Shown here in pieces: positions 1 to 8,576 of a stretch of 23,225 nt of DNA; position 1 is the stretch's first letter; every line of letters starts with the position of its first letter. The notes beneath the pieces were generated by a model. It saw only the letters and a program-made list of their open reading frames with translations. It ran no database searches and was not told the DNA's origin. Source of the DNA: Blastocladiella britannica (Eukaryota; Blastocladiomycota; Blastocladiomycetes; Blastocladiales; Blastocladiaceae); the NCBI GenBank assembly GCA_025349905.2, contig MU624803.1, positions 1-23,225 on the forward strand, in the 5' to 3' direction. The translations under genes and the position numbers were made by a program.

Positions 1-133
1 GCCAAAAATTACAGTTGGTGTTTTGTCACACTACAGTAGGGGTTAATATTCATAAGTTAAGTCGATCACAGCCAGCGTTTTTTTTCTCCATCTTTTGCCG
101 AGCGTATTTCGTCCCAACCCAAATCTTGTTTCA

Positions 134-965
134 ATGGGCGACTTCGTCCCTGTTCCGCTAATGGGTGCCGACAACATCGGCGATGCGGCCGCCGCAATCA
201 ATCTCGAGTGGCTCGATATCCTGCCTGATCGACAAGCCATGGTGGCTGCCATGCTCGCCAAGGAGAGCGTTGCCTTCACGCCCATCCAATTTGAGATCGA
301 GCGCACAGTCGCCATTCAATTTGGCGCGAATGGTCCAACTTGACGCGCACGAGCCGATCCTGGCCCCCGCTCCCTGTACACCATTGCGGTCTGCCCGCCT
401 TTCATCGATGTATCGCCATCCGAGTCCGGGTCCATTGCCACTGCATTGGCGTTTGTCGCTGCTAGCAACAACCGCAACTTGCAGTTTGTAACGAACCTTG
501 GCGCCGAGTTGAAACTGTCCTGGCCTCGCCTGCCGAAAGTTATGCCGCGCATCCCCTCGCGTGCTACGCTCGTCGTATGCCCTCGACTGCTGATGGCGCA
601 ATGGGTTGCTCAGGCACGCCATGATTTTTGGCCGCATCGTCGCGATTTCCAACTTGCCGAGCTCAAGAGCACAACGTGGGTCGCACTCTCGGACGCCAAG
701 CTCGTTGTTGTCGCCAAGGAGTGTTTGCTCCACTCGCTGTTCGCCCAGCCGCTTTTGCTCAACCAGACCAACCGAGCGGTCTTTGACGCTGCTGTCATTG
801 GCGACCGGGCACCTGTTCCGGGCGAGCCCATGCGGACCAGGCCACGATCACGGCGCTCGAGCACGACCAGCGCGACCGGTTCCCCGCACACTGGGTCGGC
901 AATGGAGCGGATCGGTCGGCGGATGCCATGGTTTATTCCTACCCCAGTCGCCGCGCAAATTAATA
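134..965 (+). pseudogene. SNF2-like helicase/ATPase remnant, decayed
   Basis: One frame runs from ATG 134 through an in-frame TGA at 341-343 and continues to about 820. Coding character then moves to another frame, which ends at TAA 964-966. The middle part reads TLVVCPRLLMAQW, very like motif Ia of SNF2-family ATPases (TLVVCP..L..QW). It is followed by a segment resembling the next strand (LSDAKLVVVAKE). Just upstream, ESGSIATALAFVAA sits where the Walker A loop (GxGKT) should be but lacks the GK(T/S). The motif II site reads AVIGDRAP instead of DEAH-like. The stop, the frame shift and the lost ATP-binding motifs fit a pseudogene or gene fragment of the Rad5/HLTF-type SNF2 group. Unrecognised introns or sequencing errors could explain the breaks but not the missing Walker A. 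The family call rests on one good motif. Confidence 0.42.
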
Positions 966-1282
966 TCGTCTCCCCTGCGGATCGAGGCAATGTTCGTCTT
1001 GGCAATAACCAATACAATTTATCTCAGCTACAAATTCACATCCTTCCCGCCCGCAAAATGCCTATCATAAGTCGAAGTCGACATTTGTTGAGCGGGCAGC
1101 TTGATTCGGTTCAATGTTGTGAAATGTGATCTTCAGGGTGCAAGCTCATCCCAGAGTGGCGAACAGAGTAAACAGCAGCAAAGAAGGAGCTGGAGCAGAT
1201 CTACGACCAATCGAGAACCAGTCCGCCCACCCGAGCCGCACCTTCAAAAAAAAAAAACGAGGACATGGCAACATTTACATTA
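966..1282. other. Intergenic spacer between converging genes
   Basis: About 317 bp between the end of the SNF2-like remnant and the stop codon of the first pseudokinase on the opposite strand. It holds a run of ten or more A residues near 1247-1257 and no reading frame with protein-like composition. I see no RNA gene or repeat in it. Confidence 0.5.
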
Positions 1283-3096
1283 TCATTCATGCATCACGCC
1301 CAGCCCAACCAGGGGCACTCCGACCGCCGCCACCAGGGCCGCTCGACACGCCATTACCCGCGCCGCGTACCGGCGCAACACTTCACTGCTCTCGAGTAGC
1401 TCTGCGGCCGCGGGCCGTGCTCCCGGATCCTCGGCCAAACAACTCAGCACCAGCGGCAACAGGATCGCCCGCAACGGTGCCGAGCAAGAGTCCCGGACCG
1501 CCACCACCAGATCGGACGCCAGGTCGCCCGACGCGGCCCGGCACAGCGCCTCGTGTTCCAGAACGGCGCGGCGGCGGCGGGCGAGCGGCTGTGGCGCGTC
1601 GCCGGGCTTGTCGTCGTCCAGCGACAGCGACAGCATGGACGACGACAGGTCAACGACGGCGTCTCCAGGACTCGTCGCCGTGATGGACGATCGTGACGGC
1701 GCCGACGACGGCACCAGCGCCCGCGCCTCGTACACGGCCAGCTCGCACGCAGTGATCCCGAGCGCAAACACGTCAATGGGGGCGCCCGCCAGCTCGCAAT
1801 TACCACTGCTCGTGCTCCCACCACTACCATGACTAGAGCTGTGGGTGGTGGCCGCCGACACGGGCCGCATAGACTCGAGGGCCGCGCGCGCGACCTCGGG
1901 CGCCATCCACTCGGCCGGAAGTCGCGGCGGGACCGACGCCACGTAACCCGCGCCGAGGATCGGCACGGCCGCGGCCGCGCGCAGCTGCAGTTTCACGGAC
2001 CCGGTGCGCGCGCAGACCAAGATGCGGCGCGCGCGGACATCGCCGTGCACCATGCGTTGCACCGTGTGCAAGTGGTCGAGCGCATTGGCCACGGGACCCA
2101 GCACCGCCGCTAGCACGTCGAGCGACGCTGCCGCGTGCAGCGCCGGCAAGTGCCAGGTGAGCGGGCCGCCCGACATCCATGGGGAAATCAACCAGACGCC
2201 CGCGGGACTCGGGAGACCGATATGAACCACATCATCGCTGACCGTTGACGAAATCGCTTCATCGTGCAGGAACGCATCGCAGTACCCGAGAATGGCCGGG
2301 TGCGGCTGCGCGCGATGCATGAACGAGATTTCACCCAGCACTTCGGCCATGAGTGCCGGCTCGTACTGCGGCGGTTGTGGGACTGCGGATCGACCAGGAC
2401 TGTTGCTGCTTGCCACCGGAGGAGTCTGCACGACCCGCACCGCAACCACGGCGCCGCTGTTGGCCTGATCCTCGGCCACCAGATGCATCACGCCGAATGG
2501 TGACGAGGGCGAGGAGCCCACCAGCTTGCTGACAAGGTACCGGTCGCTGCCAATCGGATCGGAATGTCGCTGCTCTTGCAATGGCGACGATGCCCGAGTT
2601 GTTGTGGTTGTTGTGGTCGCCGTCGTTGGCATCGAGTGCGAGTTGTAGCTGTGGTTCCGGTTGCGGTACGAGCCCCTTCGGCGGGGCGGTTGAGACGGCC
2701 CGGGCTCGGCAAAGTCAAATGATTCCAGCGGCGGCGGACTCAGTGGTTCAGTGGCGCTCTCGCTCGCATGGCGCGTCCGTGGTGGGGCGCTTGGCAGCAC
2801 AATAGCCGAGTCTTTTCTGGGGCTGTAATATTGTATTGCGTGCGATTGCGTCAATATTTCCATTGCTTCAGTTTAACAGAAAGAACAGAAGCATACCGAG
2901 AAGAGAGCGCAGTGCCGTCCTCGACTTGGCGAGCATCCTCGGGCGGAGAAGATGTCGGCGATAACACGAGAAAGCTGTGGTTCCGGCGCCAGCTCGAAGA
3001 CCCAAACGATGGTTTCCGGGTTGGCGCCTGGCCAGCGGAGGTGCCTGTGTCTGAAGTCGATGACCGGCGGCCGTGGTTGGATTGGCCTTGGCCCAT
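1283..3096 (-). CDS. PAK/STE20-like pseudokinase with predicted N-myristoylation (copy 1)
   Basis: Two exons are inferred: 3096-2897 and 2822-1283, with a 74-nt GTATGC...CAG intron at 2896-2823, giving about 579 aa. A single-exon reading from ATG 2863 (526 aa) is also open. The longer model is preferred because the frame is kept and it adds MGQGQS, a G2/S6 N-myristoylation motif like the one opening the neighbouring paralogue. Residues 1-155 are Ser/Thr/Pro-rich and low complexity. The kinase-fold region has VHGDVRARRIL around residue 328, WMAPE near 373-376 and a D-V-F-A-L-G-I helix-F motif. Catalytic positions are damaged: the beta-3 lysine is Arg (AVRVV, about R196), HRD is HGD, the loop Asn is Arg, and DFG is replaced by LQLR. 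A scaffold or regulatory role at a membrane is inferred. The last 25 residues are hydrophobic. Confidence 0.72.
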
Positions 3097-3522
3097 TTTT
3101 TTACTTGTTATTTTGTTGGGAGAAATTGCGGCCTGCGCAATTGGTGTTTCTTGCCTAAGTGGAAATAGAGAGAGAGAGAAAAGAAGTGGAGAGGAAGCGA
3201 CTCATTCGAATATATACCAAAAACCAAAACGAAGGGATTGCGGTGCGATGTGCCAAATTTGCACCGGCCTTTAGGCGCGAAGGCACCAGCGTCGTAACGT
3301 GGCGGCGGCGAGCACAGGCTGTTGCGCAGAAAAAAACTGATCGGTGTGGCGTCCTTGGCCGAAGTCGACTTTCAATGGTGCAGTCACACGTGAAGAGAGC
3401 TGTCCCCCGTTTGTCCACGAAAGCTTATCAAGTAACAGAGAGCGAGGGTATGCATTGAAGCAAAGGTAATGGAATTTGAGTTGAATGAAAATGTGAAAAA
3501 GTAACAAAAGCAAAAAGGTAAA
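3097..3522. other. Spacer between the tandem pseudokinases (5' flank of copy 1)
   Basis: About 426 bp separate the stop of copy 2 from the start of copy 1, both on the minus strand. The stretch must hold the 3' end of one transcript and the promoter of the other. A purine-rich GA tract lies at about 3165-3195. I see no further gene, no convincing TATA box and no RNA gene. Confidence 0.45.
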
Positions 3523-6333
3523 TCATGACGATTCAAAGAGACGCTTCAGTGCGAGCTCGCGCTCGGCACGGTCAGCCCAGCGCGGGTCCAGTGCAGCCAC
3601 ATCGCGGGTGGTAGCGCGGCGGTCCGGATCCGTATCCAGGCACCGCAGCAGCAACATCGAGACGAGCGGCTGCGGCGGCAGTGACGCAGCGACCACACTC
3701 GCGACCAGTGGAGGCGCGTCGGTCCCAGCCGCACGCGTGAGCATAAACGAGTCATCATCTTCAGTATCCTCGTCGTCTGTGGGTGGGTATTCGATCACCA
3801 TTTCGCACACGAGGATGCCCAGCGCCCACACATCTGTTGGCGCGCCGAGTAGACTGCTGCCACTGGGCGATGGCGGTGCAGTTTCGGGATCAAGTGCACG
3901 CGCCGCCACCTCTGGCGCCATCCAGTACTGGGGCATCTCAGGAGGCGGCCCCACAATGGTACCGGCGGCACCGAGGGCTAGAGTCGCACGCGGCCGCAGA
4001 TTGAGCTTGACGCTGCCATTGGCACCGACAAAGACGTTGTCGGAGCGCACGTCGCCATGGACAATGCGCAGCCGCGTGTGCAGATACTCGAGCGCGCTGG
4101 CAACGCTCGCAGCCACCGCAAGCACTGCATCAGTTGCCGCCGGGTCGGGAAGACGCGCACGCATCATGTCGAGGTGGTCGGCGAGTGGACCGTGGACCAT
4201 GTGTTCCGACACGAGCCATAGATCGCGCAGTCCGCCACCTGCGCTGGAGGAGCTGGCAAGATACGAGCCAAGCAGTGCCACCACGTGTGGGTGATGCGCG
4301 CGGGTCAGGAGCCGTGCCTCGGCAGCCAGGACGGCCTCGGCCGCATCGGCGTTGCAAACAAGCTTGACCACCACCTGCAATCCGAGCCGCATGTCGGTTG
4401 CTTTGCACACTACATGGCCGCGCGTGGATTCGGCAAAGGGGACGGGTTCCGTGTACATGTTGCGCGGGTTGCCCGCGTCTACAACCCCGGCAAACGTTGG
4501 GCTCGTCGGATCGTACTCGCCGGCTTCCCCGAGCAGCGCTGGTGGGCCTGACGTTGCCGCCGACAGCATGTCCGACAATGTGGTGGAGGTAGTTGCGTTG
4601 TCGTCATTGCGCTGGCGGAACCGCGGCGAGTTGCGGGCCACCAGGTTGGCGAGGAACGGGTGTATCGTGGGTGGTTTTGCTTGTTGCTGCTGCTGCTGCT
4701 GTTGTGGGGACGCAGGCGACCGTGGCAATGAAGGCACTTGCTGTACATGTTGTTGTGGAGGTGCACCATTCATGTGGAAGTCGTCGGGCAGCTTGAACGA
4801 CACGGCGAGCGACTTGCGGGAAAACGAACCCGCCGACTGTATGCTCTCAGGCCGCAGCAGTCGTCCAGAAGGTGGCGAAATCGGCGTGCGGGCCACACCA
4901 GATGGGAAATGCGGCTGATCCGGCGTCCGGGGGAGTCCCAACGCACCCAACGCCATCGGACCAAGTGACCGCGGCGACGAAGACGAGTGCGTCAATGCCA
5001 ACGGGAGAGCCATGGATGGTGGGCGAGGCGGCCGAACGGGGGTGGCCGACCCGGCCGGGGACGGACTAACGAGCTCTGCTGCGACATCTGGGGTCGGGGT
5101 AGCAGCGTCGTCGCCCATGTCATCGCTGGACGACCCGTCCGTATCAAACGAGCAGAGAGAATCAGCGTCCCTGACCGCTGGTTTCCGCAACACAGGTCGT
5201 GGTGGCGCCAGGTGCGGTCCCAGCACGGCGGCATTGTTCATTTGCGGGTCGTCAACCGCGGTCCACGCCGGAAATACTGCCCGCCACTCGGGTGGCACGC
5301 CGCGGAATGCGCCCACAGAATCGTCCCACTCAATATGCAGCTGCTGTTGCACCTCGGTCGGGAGCGAGATCTCGGCATCCAGCTCGGGTGCTCGGTACTT
5401 GATGTCACTGGCATCGCTCGCCCGGTGGCGATGACCACCGCCAAATCCGTGCCAAGCGCGGCGCCGGTGAGCGCGATCGGCTGACGGCGGCCCCACGTGC
5501 GTGTCGCTCGGATTTGCCGTGATCAGAGTCGCGTCGGCAGTGGTGGCACGCCGCCGCTTCTCCTTGCTGCTGCTGGACGCGTGTTTTGGCACCGCCCGAC
5601 CATCATCGGTGACGCTCTCGGGAAGTGGTGGGTGATGTAGCCAGTCGAATTTGGTCGGTTCCTCGTTTGGAGTGCCAAGAGACGCGACCATCGTCCGCAG
5701 GGGCTGCGCGGCGCGGCGAACTATCTTGGATGACTTGCGGCGAACAAGCGATGCAAAAGACGGTGACGCATCCTCCTTTGCTGGGACGACAAATGATAGA
5801 TGGTGGTCCGGCTCGAGGGGCGACAAGAAAGACACACCACCATTGCTACTGGCAGCAGAGACGAGCGAGGGCATGGATTGCGATTCGGGGAAGGTGACGG
5901 ACACGGTTGGAAATGCCAGATCGGCGAGCCGCCCTTCCGACCCCGAAGCCGACAGCGCGATGGCCGAGTCGGAGGGCGTCTCGCTGGGACGACGGACCAT
6001 GGCGTCAGCAGCAGCAGCAGCAGCGACAGCGGACCCGGTGTCGACCGACACGGTGCGCTTGTGATGCTGGCGGTGGTGGCGGCCTTTACCCGCGAGTCGG
6101 CGGGTGATGGACCGCTTGAGGCCGGCGCCAAAGGTGGAGTTCTTTTTGATTTCGTCGCCGTCGCCGCCGGGGGGTGAACGCACCTCATCCAGTTGTTTTT
6201 GGTGGTGCAGCGGTGTGGCGCTGCTGATTCCACTCACGCTACGACGACGCCCGGGTGCAGATTTTAATGCTCCACCGTCGCTGCGTGTCTCCGAACTCGC
6301 ACCCCCAAATTCGTGCGAGGCCACGTTGCCCAT
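3523..6333 (-). CDS. Large PAK/STE20-like pseudokinase with N-myristoylation motif (copy 2)
   Basis: This is an intronless 936-codon frame starting MGNVAS (G2, S6), a good N-myristoylation consensus, so membrane tethering is predicted. Residues 1 to about 640 are Ser/Pro-rich and likely disordered, with basic patches near the N-terminus and a polyglutamine run around residue 545. From about 645 a kinase fold follows: VVVKLV with beta-3 Lys657, an alpha-C-like helix (AAEARLL), VHGDVRSDNVF with Asp761 and Asn766, GSVKLNLRPR, WMAPE ending at Glu808, and TDVWALGILVCEM. VHGDVRSDN-plus-GSVKL closely matches the PAK signature (HRDxKSDN...GxxKLTDFG), but HRD is HGD and DFG is N778-L779-R780, so magnesium binding and catalysis are doubtful. 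It keeps Lys657 and Asn766, unlike copy 1, so it may still bind nucleotide. The shared HGDVR, the missing DFG and the same orientation argue for tandem duplication. Confidence 0.82.
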   Translation of the reverse strand: MGNVASHEFGGASSETRSDGGALKSAPGRRRSVSGISSATPLHHQKQLDEVRSPPGGDGDEIKKNSTFGAGLKRSITRRLAGKGRHHRQHHKRTVSVDTGSAVAAAAAADAMVRRPSETPSDSAIALSASGSEGRLADLAFPTVSVTFPESQSMPSLVSAASSNGGVSFLSPLEPDHHLSFVVPAKEDASPSFASLVRRKSSKIVRRAAQPLRTMVASLGTPNEEPTKFDWLHHPPLPESVTDDGRAVPKHASSSSKEKRRRATTADATLITANPSDTHVGPPSADRAHRRRAWHGFGGGHRHRASDASDIKYRAPELDAEISLPTEVQQQLHIEWDDSVGAFRGVPPEWRAVFPAWTAVDDPQMNNAAVLGPHLAPPRPVLRKPAVRDADSLCSFDTDGSSSDDMGDDAATPTPDVAAELVSPSPAGSATPVRPPRPPSMALPLALTHSSSSPRSLGPMALGALGLPRTPDQPHFPSGVARTPISPPSGRLLRPESIQSAGSFSRKSLAVSFKLPDDFHMNGAPPQQHVQQVPSLPRSPASPQQQQQQQQAKPPTIHPFLANLVARNSPRFRQRNDDNATTSTTLSDMLSAATSGPPALLGEAGEYDPTSPTFAGVVDAGNPRNMYTEPVPFAESTRGHVVCKATDMRLGLQVVVKLVCNADAAEAVLAAEARLLTRAHHPHVVALLGSYLASSSSAGGGLRDLWLVSEHMVHGPLADHLDMMRARLPDPAATDAVLAVAASVASALEYLHTRLRIVHGDVRSDNVFVGANGSVKLNLRPRATLALGAAGTIVGPPPEMPQYWMAPEVAARALDPETAPPSPSGSSLLGAPTDVWALGILVCEMVIEYPPTDDEDTEDDDSFMLTRAAGTDAPPLVASVVAASLPPQPLVSMLLLRCLDTDPDRRATTRDVAALDPRWADRAERELALKRLFESS
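4681..4706 (-). repeat. CAG (polyglutamine) trinucleotide tract
   Basis: An imperfect CTG run on the plus strand encodes about eight consecutive Gln residues in the disordered region of the large pseudokinase. Interspersed TTG (CAA) units should make it relatively stable. Such tracts are common in low-complexity regulatory segments. Confidence 0.8.
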
Positions 6334-6620
6334 TGTATTTCGCTTTTAAATACAACGAGTTTTGAGGGTTTGAAGATGGTATCGACTCTGATCGATTGTG
6401 CGGTGCTGCGAGTTTCGAGTTTCGTTGCAATACGTTTGGAGAGGGAAAGAGCGTAGAGTGAGCCGCGTAAAATGTCAAATCTGTCTGTCCTCAATAACTG
6501 AAGAAGATTCCCAAGGAATTTCGACCGACTTGGCATTATTCCCAGACCTGATCGGATCAACGAGTCACTGAGAAACTGAGAAATACATCTCTTCGATCCC
6601 GCGCGTCATCGTATTTATTC
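6334..6620. promoter_or_regulatory. Divergent intergenic region (large pseudokinase / unknown five-exon gene)
   Basis: These 287 bp lie between two head-to-head start codons and should carry both promoters. The region is more AT-rich than the flanking exons. A TATTTAAA-like stretch lies on the minus strand at 6343-6352, only about 10-20 nt from the pseudokinase ATG, which is too close for a normal TATA box. I can assign no specific factor site. Confidence 0.35.
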
Positions 6621-8558
6621 ATGTCCGGCTTGTCAACTCTCGGCCTAAAGGACTTTACGGTCAGTCTTTTTATTCTTCTTATGGGGGTGCGCGCGCACAA
6701 TCGCTCATGCTTCTTATTTAAACGATAGCACGATATTGTTGGTGTGCCGCTCGCCACTATCAGCGACAACTTTGGCTACCATGATCGCGTCACGGCGTAC
6801 CTCTGCGCCACCTCTCGCTCAGAGCCCGTCGACCTTGCTGCGCACCTCGACGTGCTGGACACATGGGAGCAAAAAGTACTACCACCCGCCCAGTGCTTCT
6901 TGTCTGGTCCAATTTTCATCCTGGGGATAATAACAAAAACAAAATAGGGCGCCTGGATGAGGTTTTTCGCCATGGACTGGTTTTCTTTTGTGATACGCTC
7001 GTGCTTTGCTGTGCCTGTGGAACAGACCGAGCAGCAGCAGCAGCGTGGCCAGTGGTCCGACCTAGAACGACGGTCGCTCGACCTGGTGCTGTGCATGTTG
7101 CTTCGGGACAAGGCGAGTCCGCGCGAGCTGCTCCTTGCGATTCAACGGGAATTGTCAGACTTGCGCGTCCGTCTGCATCGATTGGCATCGTACGAGGACG
7201 TGTCGAGCGAAGAAGAGGACGACGATATTGATGCCGCGGCCACGCATCTGCCCGATCCATGGGAAGATTCATTGGGACAGTTTGCGCGAGCGCACGTCTT
7301 TTTGACAGTGTGCGCGCTGCAGGGTACCCTTTTTTTTTTCTGAAGGTGCTCTAATCCACTCACAGAAATCGGATCCATATAAGCACTTTCCTGCACTGTG
7401 GGCACCAAGGCCATGCCGCGGCTGCGTGACGAGTTCTTGGACCTGTGGCTCCCACTTGCCGACATCATCCCACACCTGGACGAATCCGCGAGCGGCTTGT
7501 TTTTCGCCTGCCCTGCATCCATCTGGACGCGATTGCTGGAAGACGGCGCTGATTCAATAGCTGCTGTTAAGGTCGTTGGCCGGTTTATCGCCCGCGTGCC
7601 CCCCGGCAATGACGATGCCCCCCAATCCGATGCAATTACCACTGCCACGAGTCGCTTGGCAGCGTCCATAGACCTGGATCAGCTGCTACTCGCATCACCG
7701 GACCTCGCCGACGAAGGCACTCTCGTGACCATGTCCCATGTGCTTGCGCTCTCGGCCACAGAGAAAGGCGCGGTTACCCTGCTTGACCTCGAACTGGGCC
7801 TCAAGGTGGTCGGCTCCCTGTTTCTGTGCGTTCCGGTCCTTTTTAGAGATGCCAACAAAAAGTATTGACCGAACAGCTTGGAATTCAGCTTTTCCCCTGC
7901 GCACTGGCACCACGCGTACGCCCTCTTGGCAGCTCTTGCCGCGGCACCGCCAGCCCCACCTGCGACCGATCTTCCGCCGGCTGCTGTCGACACGTTCATT
8001 GGCGAGTCCTGGGCGCCCTTTCTCGGGGCCATTTGCAGCGACCCAGTGGTGCGAACGCAAGTGTTCCGTGCCGGTGACACCCTGATCGACACGCACGCGG
8101 GCTCTGACCACGGATTAGCCCTTGCGGCCGCGCTCGCGCACGCGACCCCGCATCCCAACGTGGCGGTGATGGTGCTTCGGCACTTGATTCAGCCGCGCAT
8201 TGGCGCGTGGCGGGTCCTCAACAATGGTGTCGACCCGCCGTCAGCGTTTGTGGCCCAAGCACTGGTCCCGACGCTGGTTCGCGACGTGGCCCGCGTCTTG
8301 GACCCGATCGAGGCCGACCATGGCGACGGCGGACCACCCATGGTAAATGACATGGCCGCCGAAAAGGTCATGGTGGCATGGCTGCACCTGATGTACGTGG
8401 TGGTGCGGAGCGGCGCCGTGGGCCCTGTCGGGTCGCCGGTGCGCGCGCTCATTGGCGACGCCGTCCTGGTCCCACTGGCGCGCGCCGGGTACGCTGACAG
8501 TGCACCTCCGGTCGTGCAAATGGCAATCATGCAACTTGAGCAAGTGATGACAGTTTAA
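6621..8558 (+). CDS. Unrecognised alpha-helical protein, five exons
   Basis: The model has exons 6621-6659, 6729-6875, 6948-7323, 7384-7825 and 7877-8558, all phase-compatible, giving about 561 aa. It begins MSGLSTLGLKDFT. The exon 1/2 junction is supported by a stop immediately before the acceptor at 6726-6728 and a 69-nt intron. Visible features are a Gln-rich patch and an acidic stretch (SSEEEDDDID) in exon 3, then long helical, Leu/Val/Ala-rich segments to the C-terminus, reminiscent of helical-repeat or armadillo-type proteins without a motif I can name. Splicing at 6876-7025 is uncertain (see findings). The last intron (7826-7876, 51 nt) is short but restores phase. There is no signal peptide or clear membrane span. 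The stop lies 18 bp from the stop of the opposing CFAP300 gene. I do not recognise the family and give no function. Confidence 0.6.
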
Positions 8559-8576
8559 AAGCAAATGTATTGAGAG

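Noticed and set aside
2768..3274. 168-codon plus-strand ORF in the spacer upstream of the first pseudokinase
   Set aside because: No domain or consistent composition, and it overlaps the better-supported minus-strand first exon and its intron.
3608..4294. Long plus-strand ORF (228 codons) opposite the large pseudokinase
   Set aside because: It is a shadow of the minus-strand kinase gene in GC-rich sequence; its Ser/Arg-rich translation shows no domain and the opposing frame has clear kinase motifs.
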